Below the pieces are notes generated by a model. That model did no database searches. It was given only the letters and a program-made list of their open reading frames with translations, and had not been told where the DNA came from. Shown here piece by piece: positions 36,476-46,110 of a stretch of 64,000 bases of DNA. Position numbers and translations under genes: made by a program. Source of the DNA: Cordia subcordata (Eukaryota; Streptophyta; Magnoliopsida; Boraginales; Cordiaceae); contig JAPTOF010000004.1 of NCBI GenBank assembly GCA_028554755.1, forward strand, positions 1,681,501-1,745,500. The letters are read 5' to 3'. Within the stretch, counting starts at the first letter, position 1, and every line of letters starts with the position of its first letter.

Positions 36476-38669
36476 CTAATGCTTCCCACGGGCCGGAGGC
36501 TGTCCCTTCTTCGCGCGAGGGGGCTGGACTCATTGCGGCTGCGACGTAGAAGAGGGCTTCCCAGCTCGATGTGGCGGTACCTCCTCGGCCGGTGGCTACT
36601 GCTCCCCACCCTGCGCATCACCCTGTTCACCACCGCCCTGATCCCCACCCTCCACATCTTGTAGTGGGGCAAGATAGTCTTCAACTTGCAGTGGAGATGT
36701 GGACGGGTCCGTCGATACCCCCATTGGCATGGTCATCTGCGTTGGCTCGTATACAAACGGTGATGACATGTGCTGATGCAGTGGGGCGGCTGGTGTGGAT
36801 GTAAACGGATGGATACCCCGAGTAGATGGTGTATACTGCATGTAAGATGATCCACTAGGCCCCGGCTGGCCCCACTGTGTGGGCTGAGACCATGGTGTGG
36901 AATGTGGTGAAAATGGCTGGTAGCCCCACTGGTAAGTCGATGGGGGCTGCTGCGGTGGGGCATGTGCCCATGGGTATACCGGTGGGGGCTGCTGTGTAAG
37001 TGTCTGCCCTGGATGCGTATAGTATGACGGGACGGCCTGGGGGCGTCTGGATCCATGGGCATGTTGGAGGCGGCTGCAACCAATGAGGCTGCATCGATGG
37101 CTGGGTCGATGCATCGAGCAGGTCAAAATACGAGGGCGTCGCCAAAATATCATCGTGCCTAGTCTGTTCCAGGGCCTGCTGCATCTGTGACACGACATGA
37201 TCCATCTCCAGCCATAAACGATCCTGTGCCAACGTTCCCTGGCTGTGTTGCTGCGAGGCCTGCCGCATGTGATGGAATGCACGGCCCAATGTTGAAGCCG
37301 ACAAAACATAATTATGAAAAAGATATTTACTTTGTATCATACATCTATCGGGAAAAACGTTATGCAGTATGCCAATAACCAATAAGGTCGACTTATCATA
37401 AAATGCCCGTCCTGTGCTATCGCCATATATCCCACACAACGAGGCACCCATGACGGATGGCCAATCCGAATGATAGATCGGCGTTGGTACCACTGCATGT
37501 ACTACTGCAGGTGCACTAGATCTGGCCTATCCTTAATGACACCATTCACTACAACATCCTGCGCCCTGGCCCATCGCCCATGCCACTGCTCCATGTCCAC
37601 GGGCTTCAACATCTCCTTCCCTTTCAAGTGTGCCTGGGAGACGAACGGCTCAGGGGCGTCTAGGATCGGCTGGCGCATCCCAAACTGGCCCAGCACACAG
37701 TCAACTCGATGCCATTCAACCAATCCACCGTAGAGCAAGGGGACCTTCGTCCTCCACCAGTCCGACCCCTCTGTACAGTAATCCGGCAAATCCCCTATAA
37801 TGTTCCTATACGGCTGCCAAATAAACTGCAATGTAAAAGTGCATAGATACTTAAGGTTAGTACTACTTCGCTAGCATTGAAATAAATTTAACATACTACT
37901 TATATTTGCTATGAAAAACGAACCTGGTCGGGCTGAAGCTTGTCAATGACATCGCGATGTAGTAGTAGGCCCCCGTTGGCCGTGTCTACAAAGAACTTCT
38001 CCATAAGGTACATTGCCCCCTGTGGCGCGTCTGGTAGGTTCCATCCGACCTCGTGCAGGTGCATCCTGCTCTGAATGTCCTGGGCCTGGACTCAATAAGT
38101 GTGGGACGGAAATAGTCGAACCTGTCCCATATCCACCAGCTGCTACTGGTATCGGCGAAGAGATGAGAGACTATGTACCCAAACATCCATAGATAGGCAC
38201 GTCGTGTTGCGGCTGCACCTTCGACCTCGTGCTGGTAAGTCATCTCATACAACCGCTTCACCTCAGACAGCCTTATCTTTCCGGATTTCAACTCCATATG
38301 TTTATTTTCCACCGTAATGCCGCAAAGATCATAGAAAAGCACTGCCCACTCACCATAATCGCGCCTCGTCGTGGGTAAGTGCGGGATGGGGTTATCAGAC
38401 ACCGGTAGCCCCCATAAAACAGCTACATCCTGTAGTGTAATAGTGGCCTCTCCGACAGGCAAGTGGAAGATGTGTGTCTCCGTCCGCCACCTCTCCAAGA
38501 CGACTGTCAATAAGGCGTGGTCTAGTTCATGCCAACCTACCTTGTAACAGCCATAGAACCCCGCACGCAACAATTCTTCCTGTACTAACGGGTGCTCCGG
38601 GGTCTGGAACAAGTACCCGTCTCCCCGCTGCGTGCGCAAATCCTTCGACGCAGTCTCCCCCATCAACAT
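36476..38669 (-). pseudogene. Plant mobile domain (MAIN/MAIL1-like) gene inside the MULE, broken
   Basis: On the minus strand, 38669-38090 encodes a PMD N-terminal half (HLPVGEATITLQDVAVLWGL, then YGEWAVLFYDLCGI and AYLWMFGYIVSHLFAD). After a frame change near 38090 it continues DIQSRMHLHEVGWNLPDAPQ up to about 37922. An intron of about 95 bp follows. The next exon (37831-37502) has the family pattern VPLLYGGLVEWHRVDCVLGQ and ends at an in-frame stop. The tail (37493-36476) is Pro/Gln/Tyr-rich and crosses further frame changes. Cellular PMD proteins (MAIN, MAIL1) silence transposons with PP7L; the transposon-borne versions have no known role. Capture or co-evolution is inferred from position inside the TIRs. 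Confidence 0.87.
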
Positions 38670-39029
38670 CTACGTCCTATGCTAGGCGTAATGCACCAAA
38701 GGGATGCATCCTGGGGTTTAAGGCGGACATCCATGATACTATCCTGCGATCAAACAGTTAATATGCGTAACTAATTTTTTATAATAATTTTCTAGCAAAT
38801 AAACCATATTCTTGTTCCTAGACAATTGTACAATTTTGCTAATAAGTTACAAACATTTATATTAATCTTCTAATCAAATAATTTCCTAGTACATTTTAAG
38901 AAAATCCTAAGGAAATTCCTTAGGAATTATTTTTCAATAAATTAAATTAATTTTCTATTGAATTATATTATGTTTCTAACTAACTAAGCATAGTTCTCGT
39001 TCCTAATAAACGACACCATATTCCTAATA

Positions 39030-39905
39030 ACTTTTTCTAAAAGCACTTTTTCTACAATCTTTCTAAATTTTCTAAATACTATAAATCTCGACTCTATAAA
39101 ATTTCTAAAATTCATAACTTTTTCTAAAATCTTTCTAACTTTTCTAAATACTATAAATCCCGGCTCTATGAAATTTCTAAAATTCATAACTTTTTCTAAA
39201 ATCTTTCTAACTTTTCTAAATACTATAAATCCCGGCTCTATGAAATTTCTAAAATTAAAACCTTTTTCTAAAATATTTCTAAATTTTCATGACTTTTTCT
39301 AAAATCTTTCTAAATTTTCTAAATACTATAAATCTCAGCTCTATGAAATTTCTAAAATTCATAACTTTTTGTAAAATCTTTCTAACTTTTCTAAATACTA
39401 TAAATCCCGGCTCTATGAAATTTCTAAAATTAAAACCTTTTTCTAAAATCTTTCTAAATTTTCTAAATACTATAAATCTCGGTTCTATAAAATTTCTAAA
39501 ATTCATAACTTTTTCTAAAATCTTTCTAATTTTTCTAAATGCTATAAATCCCGACTCTATGAAATTTCTACAATTAAAACCTTTTTCTAAAATATTTCTA
39601 AATTTTCATGACTTTTTCTAAAATCTTTCTAAATTTTCTAAATACTATAAATCTCAGCTCTATGAAATTTCTAAAATTCATAAATTTTTCTAAAATCTTT
39701 CTAACTTTTCTAAATACTATAAATCCCGGCTCTATGAAATTTCTAAAATTAAAACCTTTTTCTAAAATCTTTCTAAATTTTCATGACTTTTTCTAAAATC
39801 TTTCTAAATTTTCTAAATACTATAAATCTCAGTTTATGAGATTTCTAAAATTAGGAATCAACTTCTAAAATCTTTCTACATTTTTTAAATACTATAAATC
39901 TCTAC
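39030..39905. repeat. 72/103-bp minisatellite inside the MULE
   Basis: About ten head-to-tail units built from ttctaaaatctttctaa, atactataaatc and ctctatgaaatttctaaaat. Spacing of the ctctat landmark is 72, 72, 103, 72, 72, 72, 103, 72, 103. The 103-bp units add a 31-bp block (aaacctttttctaaaatatt and neighbours). The periodic reading frames are by-products, not genes. Confidence 0.93.
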
Positions 39906-39949
39906 CAAACAAAAAGGTCATACATTACAAAATTACGATAAATATCCTA

Positions 39950-40200
39950 TTCATATGCATGTAAAAAAATATATACATATGCATGTAAAATAAACACATA
40001 CCCGCATATATGCAACTAAAATAAACACATATATATAACACACATAATAATACATATCAAAATTGTAGACGTTTTAATATCACATGTACATATACTATAT
40101 ACATACATACATGCTATATACATTACATATATACATACATACGATGCATATTAACAACATGTATATACATATAAAATTCAATATATAACAAATAAATAGG
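39950..40200. repeat. CATA/TATA-rich simple sequence in the MULE
   Basis: Imperfect acatatat and catacata runs between the minisatellite and the right end. Confidence 0.85.
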
Positions 40201-40462
40201 CGAGAATGTAGAAAATTTACAAGTAAAGGCACTTTCCTACGCGTGGAGCAAACTTTTTTGTAAAAAAAAAGGGTCAAAATATATTTTTTTCGCACAATAC
40301 CAAAGCTGGGAAGGGTGAAAGGTGAAGGGTGGGGTAAGCTCGGGTGTGGGGAAAAATGGGGAGGGGGAGGGGTATTTATAGCCAAAATAAACGAAAATCA
40401 TAAAGGCCCAACCATTTTTTTTTTTTTTTTGAATTTTAACGCATCCCCGGTAAAATAGTAAG

Positions 40463-40511
40463 CGGTAAGTCACCTACCGTTTCTGTGCTTATTTCGGCAG
40501 GTGACTTACCG
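40463..40511. repeat. Subterminal palindromes (two units), right end of MULE
   Basis: CGGTAAGTCACCTACCG (40463-40479) and CGGCAGGTGACTTACCG (40495-40511). These match the left-end array but lie about 65-115 bp inside the right TIR. Confidence 0.9.
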
Positions 40512-40576
40512 AAAGTATTTAAATTCCCAACGGCTTTTTTAAAATTTTTTTTATTCCCGAAATTAATGGAAACGGT

Positions 40577-40660
40577 CGAAGAGGGTATTTTTGCAAACGA
40601 TTTTAAAACTAGGGTATTTTTGTAATAATTTAAAAAAAAGGGTAAAATTAAAAATTTTCC
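40577..40660 (-). repeat. MULE right terminal inverted repeat
   Basis: Reverse complement of the left TIR with a few indels. It is followed by the 10-bp duplication at 40661-40670. Confidence 0.93.
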
Positions 40661-40670
40661 ATAAGGGGAA

Positions 40671-43336
40671 AGGGAGAGACAGTTTTGACCAAAAAGAGGA
40701 GAAAAAGAAATGATTGGTGCATGTCACGCGTGGGCATTTGGGGGATTTGGACGAGGACATTTTGGTTGAACTTGGGAGGTGTTGAATTTGTGTGAGACCT
40801 ACGTAGGTTAGTCGATGTGTCTTGACCTCAAAAAGGCAAAAGAAAAGGAAAAGGTCAATGTGGTCAATTTGCTTTTCTTTTTTCATTTTTTGGGTGGCCA
40901 GGATAGATAAAATATCTTATATAAACATCAATTCGAAGTATAATGAGAATGAAGTTTTTATGTACAATTAAACCTAACTTTAAAAAAGTTATACAAGTTC
41001 AAACAAAAAAGAAAATTTATTATAATCGCATAAGTAACCTAAGTTGTCATGTAATTAGACACAAATGAATTGAAATGTATAGCAAGTAGTGGACGAATGT
41101 GGTCAATTTTGTTATTCGTTTTAGTTTGTAGTTTGCCTTGGATTCTCTAGGAATTCCAATTACAAACCCCTGGAGAAATTCTTCTATTTAAGCCTCTAAT
41201 GTAAATTACCGAATGCTATGAGCCACTAGACAAAAAAGAAAAAATTAAAAACAAATTTCAGAATGCTATGAGCCACTAGACAAAAAAGAAAAAAGAAAAA
41301 AGAAAAAACAAATTTCTTGTGCAAACAAAAAAAAAAAGAAAAGAAAAGAAAGAATAACATATGTGATTGAAGAAATCAACTTTATTTAGTAAAACTTAAT
41401 GGCAATTAGAGATTTTATGGGGAAAATTTTCTAGTAAGAATTGGAATTATTTGATTCTTTAAGGAATTCAAATATTGTCTTAACATTATGAATCTTTAGG
41501 AGCTGAGTAGCCATAGCTAGTTATTTTATGTCAGTGCTTGATATTATTGTTACACTAACTTTGTTTTCAATATAGAAACTTGAAAAGTTATTGACGGTTG
41601 ATCCATATTTGTTATTGATATTTGAGCACTAGTTTTTGTTGGGATGTGTTCTATTTATTGATGTATCATTTTGCACAATCAATTCATTGATCTTTGTCAA
41701 AAAAAAAAAAAAAAAGAATGAGTGAATAGAAAGGCACGTAAACCTTTTAAAAAAAAAAAAAATTCCAAAATTTCAATTATACAAAGGAATCTATGTATTA
41801 AGTTTGTATATCAATATAAGTGTTTCCTGTGTTTGAAGTTTGACTTAACTAATGAGTTCTGGACAATCTGAATTTTTCATATTCTCCTTGATAATGGTTT
41901 AGTTTATTTCTAGTGATGAGTTTGTAGAGTCTTTTGGGCTTCACAACTTTGATCTTTTAGGCATGCAACAATCATGTTCCAGAAAAATGTTTGGCAAAAT
42001 TTGGGGCATGATATTAACATATTTGCCCAAGTTCGACTATTCACACATAACTTCAAGCATGCATCAACATGGATAAGATTCTTCTAATCCTCATGAAAAT
42101 AAAAGAAGAAAAAATAACTTCCATTGAAAATTTTACGTAAAATTAAGTCAATTTCAAAGTATAATTAATCGGGCAGCTAATATTACTATTAGTGATGATG
42201 GGTTGCAAAGAAAACTATCAATGCGGAATTAGTCTTGACTAGTCGAACGTTCCGTCCTTAACTAATATCATTGTACTTGACTTTCTCCCTAGTGGTATAG
42301 GTTAATTTTAATCTTTTGTACTCTACGTATTCATGTGAATGAAAAGCTAAAAAAAGGGCTGTTTAGATTGGATAAAATCAGTGGAAGAAGGTAATGGTGA
42401 AAGAAATATTTCTCGTGTTTGGACAGAAATTTCTTGTTCTCGTGAAGAAAATGCAGGAACTTTTATTTATTTCTCCCCAAATTGAGATGCACATAGAAGC
42501 AAAAACTATTAAATTGCTCAAAAAAACAAAAAAGAAATAAAAAGAATACCTTATCAAAACAAAAACTCTTGCCATAAATTTACATAATTAATCTTGTATA
42601 TTGTAATATCTTATGTACAAACTTATCATTGCTTTCTAGTGTCTTTTTCACTTTGAGCAAAGAACTATAACACACATTTTTTTTTTGAGTAAAATGACCA
42701 TTACGCCCATAGTATATATTACTTATCTCTATATTTCAAAACTGATTTAATAACTTATTGCAATTTTCACAAGATAGCACATAATCTCCTTCCCTCAGAT
42801 TTTTCTACCAATCTTAACATAATATATATCAAAGACTGTTATGTTTTAATATGTTATAAGTTTTGGACAAAAATCTCCCTTATGTTTATGAAAAATTAGC
42901 AATTTAATTCTGTTAATCGTTCCAATTAGCTACTTAACATACATGATAATTTTTGTGATAATTTTGTTCCTATAATTAAGAAAATAATTAGAAAGGAGTA
43001 AATGTGTCACTTCTTCAAAATTCAAAAAATTATAAAATACATTTATAAAATAAGAATAAATAAATAGCCAATCACACAAATTCTTCACAGTTCTTTCCTT
43101 TCTCTTGTTCCCCCTAATAAATCTCTTCCTCTTCTATTCTTTTCTTTTTCGGGTCATTTCCGCGCGAACCCAAACGCAGAGCTTTGCTGCTAAAACAAAT
43201 CAAAACCCAAAACGCAAAAACCTTAAACCCAAAACCCTATACAAAAAACTGGTATATTATTAATTTTCCATATTTCATTTCAGACCACAAAGAATAACTG
43301 TTTTCACACTGTAGAGCTCCGTATACAATCCCAGCC
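40671..43336. other. Intergenic, MULE to PORR gene
   Basis: AT-rich. It has a 50-bp direct duplication around gaatgctatgagccactaga (41211-41290), A-rich simple sequence, and a plus-strand LINE-type 3' tail ending ttcattgatctttgtc plus a poly(A) (about 41640-41716). The last 250 bp before 43337 are CT-rich and then CA-rich, probably the PORR leader. No gene is seen. Confidence 0.6.
41560..41716 (+). mobile_element. LINE 3' tail with poly(A)
   Basis: gatgtgttctatttattgat, then caattcattgatctttgtc and 17 A residues. This is the usual 3' end of a plant LINE insertion. The 5' limit and target duplication are not resolved. Confidence 0.5.
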
Positions 43337-44557
43337 ATGATTTTCAATTCATCTTCTATGCCATCTCGGATAACCCGAAATCTCACCACCCATTTCGGAC
43401 CCAAAACCCAATTCGCAGCGTCGATTTCAAGCCTCAAAGTCGTGTGGCGCAAAGATCCGAAGCTCGACGAGGCCATCGAGAACGACAAATACTGGCGGCT
43501 CTGCTTCCGGGTCGTTAAAGAAGTCCTAAACGAGCCGGGTCAAGTAATCCCTCTCCACTACCTGCAAAAACGCCGCGAAAGAATGCGATTACATGTGAAC
43601 GTCACCACCTTTTTAGCTCAAAACCCGGGTTTGTTCGAGGTTTACATGGGCCGGGTCAGACCCAAGTCGGGTCTGGTCAAGTTTATCCGACCCAGTGAAA
43701 GTGTCAGGAGATATTTACAGGATAGGGATAGGATTTATTCAAAAAACGAAGGGTTGATAGTGTCGAAATTGTGTAAGTTGTTGATGATGGCGAAGAACAA
43801 GGTGATTAGCGTAGGTAAATTGGTGGAGGTGAAGAGGGAATTAGGGTTTCCGGACGATTTTTTAGTGAATTTGGTCCCGAGATATTCCGATTACTTTAGG
43901 CTGGTGGGGAATCCGGGAGAGGAGAGAGCATTTTTGGAATTAATTTCGTGGAATAATGATTATGCAAAGTCAGTGATCGAGTTGAGAGCGGAGGAGGAAT
44001 CGAGAAAAATGGGGATCAGGGTCAGGCCGGCGTTTGATTGGAAGTTACCGCCGGGGTTCTTTTACAGGAAGGAAATGAGGGAGTGGATTAGGGATTGGAT
44101 GGAGCTACCGTATATCTCGCCCTATGAGGAGGAGGGGAAGAATTTGGATCCGGCTTCGAGGGAAGCTGAGAAGAGGATGGTAGGGGTGTTGCACGAGTTG
44201 CTTTCGCTTTCGCTGCATAAGAGGATACCGGTGCCTATTTTGGGGAAGTTCTGCGAGGATTATAAGTTTTCTAATGAGTTTTCGAGTGTGTTCACTAGGC
44301 ATTCTGGGCTATTTTATATGTCGTTGAAAGGCGGGATTGAGACTGCAATGCTGAGGGAAGCTTATAAGAGTCATGAATTGATTGATCGCGATCCACTTCT
44401 TGAGGTAAACGAGAAGTTTATCGAGCTGCTTGCTGAAGGACATAGGCAAAGGGCTGAGAGATTGCAGTTACAGGAGGAAGCCATTAAGAAGGACATGGAA
44501 CTGATGGCCTTGAGAAATAGTGAACTAAACTGCATTGTTGACAATGAAGAGCCCTGA
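43337..44557 (+). CDS. PORR-domain organelle RNA-binding protein (WTF/RPD1 family)
   Basis: Single exon, 406 residues. Plant organelle RNA recognition (PORR, formerly DUF860) proteins promote group II intron splicing in mitochondria or chloroplasts (maize WTF1, Arabidopsis WTF9, RPD1). The N-terminus, MIFNSSSMPSRITRNLTTHF, is Ser/Arg-rich without acidic residues, which fits a mitochondrial presequence. The domain starts at VVWRKDPKLDEAIENDKYW (about residue 35) and runs through FLAQNPGLFEVY, NKVISVGKLVEVKRELGFPD and PYISPYEEE to FTRHSGLFYMSLKGGIETAM (about 345). A Lys/Glu-rich tail follows. Lack of introns and length fit the family. The specific orthologue cannot be decided by eye. The chosen ATG gives the targeting peptide; Met8 is an alternative. 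Confidence 0.93.
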   Translation: MIFNSSSMPSRITRNLTTHFGPKTQFAASISSLKVVWRKDPKLDEAIENDKYWRLCFRVVKEVLNEPGQVIPLHYLQKRRERMRLHVNVTTFLAQNPGLFEVYMGRVRPKSGLVKFIRPSESVRRYLQDRDRIYSKNEGLIVSKLCKLLMMAKNKVISVGKLVEVKRELGFPDDFLVNLVPRYSDYFRLVGNPGEERAFLELISWNNDYAKSVIELRAEEESRKMGIRVRPAFDWKLPPGFFYRKEMREWIRDWMELPYISPYEEEGKNLDPASREAEKRMVGVLHELLSLSLHKRIPVPILGKFCEDYKFSNEFSSVFTRHSGLFYMSLKGGIETAMLREAYKSHELIDRDPLLEVNEKFIELLAEGHRQRAERLQLQEEAIKKDMELMALRNSELNCIVDNEEP

Positions 44558-45654
44558 AAACTTGGTAAAAGAGCAATGGCGGCAAAATTTTGCTAGGCAT
44601 TCGGAAGTCAAGCTGCACGGGTAACCTGGTTCTCGCTGGGAGATATCAACGAAAGAGTCTGAATTGAGTTTTCCACAAGATGTGACGAAAATACCTTTTG
44701 TTGTAAAGTATCTGTGCAGGATGTACTTCAATGAGGTTCTTGCTTGAAGAGCTTAGTTTTCTAATCATGGCTGCAGTAAAGGAATTTAGTAGAGCTGCTT
44801 TTGCCTGTGCATGAACTCTTTGTCAACTCTGTTTGTTCTCAGCATACTCTAATGGACTCTGCAATTGCTTGGTCAGGGAGTAGTATTTATGCTGTCACTC
44901 TTTATGGAACAATCTAATATGAATATGATCAGCTGGGTCATTCAGTTAAAGCTTCACTTCTCATTACAAATGATCAGAAAAAGACATTTGTCGTTACAAT
45001 AATTGCTGAGTGCTATATGTTATGGTATCATACAGTCAATGATATTATGATAACTTTTCACTAGTTTTCTTCTTTTTGTTCTTCTGGTCTGGACGTGATT
45101 CTGATACACAAATGTACGAATGATATGTTATATGTATATTTACAAGCGTACTCATTGAGATGCTATTAATTTACTCGTATCTCACTTTGAGACCATATAG
45201 TATTGGTAAAGCTCATTGAATGATCTGATAATCCCCTGGTGGCATATTTTTCTCTTCTTTTTTTTTTTTTCGGCTTTCTACACTTTGGGAAATGAATATA
45301 AGATATTTCATCTCATGTTTTTGTATATATAGTATGTGTGCGTCAAGCATTGTCACCTCGGATAGCTACCAAGACTTCAACCAGAAAAGCAACCCCCCAC
45401 ACAATGTGCATGAATCATCTCTTAACTAATATGACCCGAATATAAACTGTTCTAGATCACCTACCAGCCTAGATTCACCCCCTTGGTATTTTTTTTTGTA
45501 TGTTCTGTCAACCTGAAAGCACTCCGGAGTTGAGGACATGGCAAGCTTATGACTGTAGTAATATATAAGTAGCAGCAAGGATTGCTAGAAAGATACTACC
45601 CATTGCTTTTTTCTTTTCTTTTTCTGGGGTGCGTAGCTGCAAAATCCTACAAGC
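44558..45654. other. PORR 3' UTR and promoter of the secreted-protein gene
   Basis: No gene. The 3' UTR probably reaches about 44950. The TATA box of the next gene is at 45562. Confidence 0.55.
45562..45569 (+). promoter_or_regulatory. TATA box of the eight-cysteine protein gene
   Basis: tatataag, 93 bp before the start codon. No ATG lies between. Confidence 0.7.
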
Positions 45655-46110
45655 ATGGAGAGAGCAAAAATCTTTAAATTGGTTATGTTTTTGGTGTTTC
45701 TGGTGCCGCATCCCAGGGGTTATAGCTTGCCAATGTCACCTGTTACTCCTCGTCCACTTTGTGCATCCCAGTTTGCGCTTGTGAACCATGCATGTGCGAG
45801 GTTGCCATTCACCCCAGGCCCCCCTCCTACTCCTCCTTCGCCCCCTGCTCCTGAGCCTTCACCTCCTTCTCCTCCTTCCCCTGGTGGGCCTAGCCGACGT
45901 AGGCATGCTCGGCGCAGGAGGCGTAGTCATAGAGAATCACCTCTTCAACACGAATGCTGCCGCTGGTTGCAAGCAGTTGACAATGAATGTGTCTGTGATC
46001 TGCTGGTTCGCCTGCCTGCTTTCCTGTCTAGGCCCATCCACCAATACACAATCATGGTTGACGAATCATGCAATGTGACTTTCACTTGTGGATCAAGGCT
46101 GGAGGCTTGA
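45655..46110 (+). CDS. Small secreted eight-cysteine (LTP-like) protein with Pro/Arg insert
   Basis: Single exon, 151 residues. Residues 1-23 (MERAKIFKLVMFLVFLVPHP) look like a signal peptide. The cysteines follow C-Xn-C-Xn-CC-Xn-CXC-Xn-C-Xn-C, the eight-cysteine motif of lipid-transfer and hybrid proline-rich proteins. The CC and CXC parts read ECCRWLQAVDNECVCDLL, very like that family. Unusually, the segment between the second Cys and CC (about residues 48-100) holds a proline-rich run (PPPTPPSPPAPEPSPPSPPS) followed by a cluster of about twelve arginines (RRRHARRRRRSHR). In normal hybrid proline-rich proteins the Pro-rich part precedes all eight cysteines. A TATA box and a clean leader support expression. 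Substrate and role are unknown; a cell-wall or apoplastic location is inferred. Confidence 0.77.
   Translation: MERAKIFKLVMFLVFLVPHPRGYSLPMSPVTPRPLCASQFALVNHACARLPFTPGPPPTPPSPPAPEPSPPSPPSPGGPSRRRHARRRRRSHRESPLQHECCRWLQAVDNECVCDLLVRLPAFLSRPIHQYTIMVDESCNVTFTCGSRLEA

Larger units (their letters stand above)
33063..40660. mobile_element. Mutator-like element (MULE) carrying a plant mobile domain gene
   Basis: About 7.6 kb. Left terminal inverted repeat 33063-33148 begins GGAAAATTTTTA and ends CCCTCTTCG. The right end, 40577-40660, is its near-perfect reverse complement and shares taccctagttttaaaat and gcaaaaataccctcttcg. Direct repeats ATAGGGGGAA (33053-33062) and ATAAGGGGAA (40661-40670) flank it, a 10-bp target duplication with one change; MULEs make 9-11 bp. 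Inside, in order: palindrome array, MuDR-type transposase (plus strand), plant mobile domain gene (minus strand, convergent), 72/103-bp minisatellite and two more palindromes. Both genes are broken, so it is not autonomous now. The link between PMD genes and plant transposons is known in general; this arrangement was read from the sequence. Confidence 0.93.

Noticed and set aside
36479..38774. Several plus-strand open frames rich in Arg, Ser and Thr
   Set aside because: They are antisense to the GC-richer PMD pseudogene and disappear once that gene is recognised.
38984..39796. Open frames on both strands reading FRNFIEPRFIVFRKFRKILE-like repeats
   Set aside because: They are translations of the 72/103-bp minisatellite. 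All frames repeat with the DNA period and show no codon bias or known domain.
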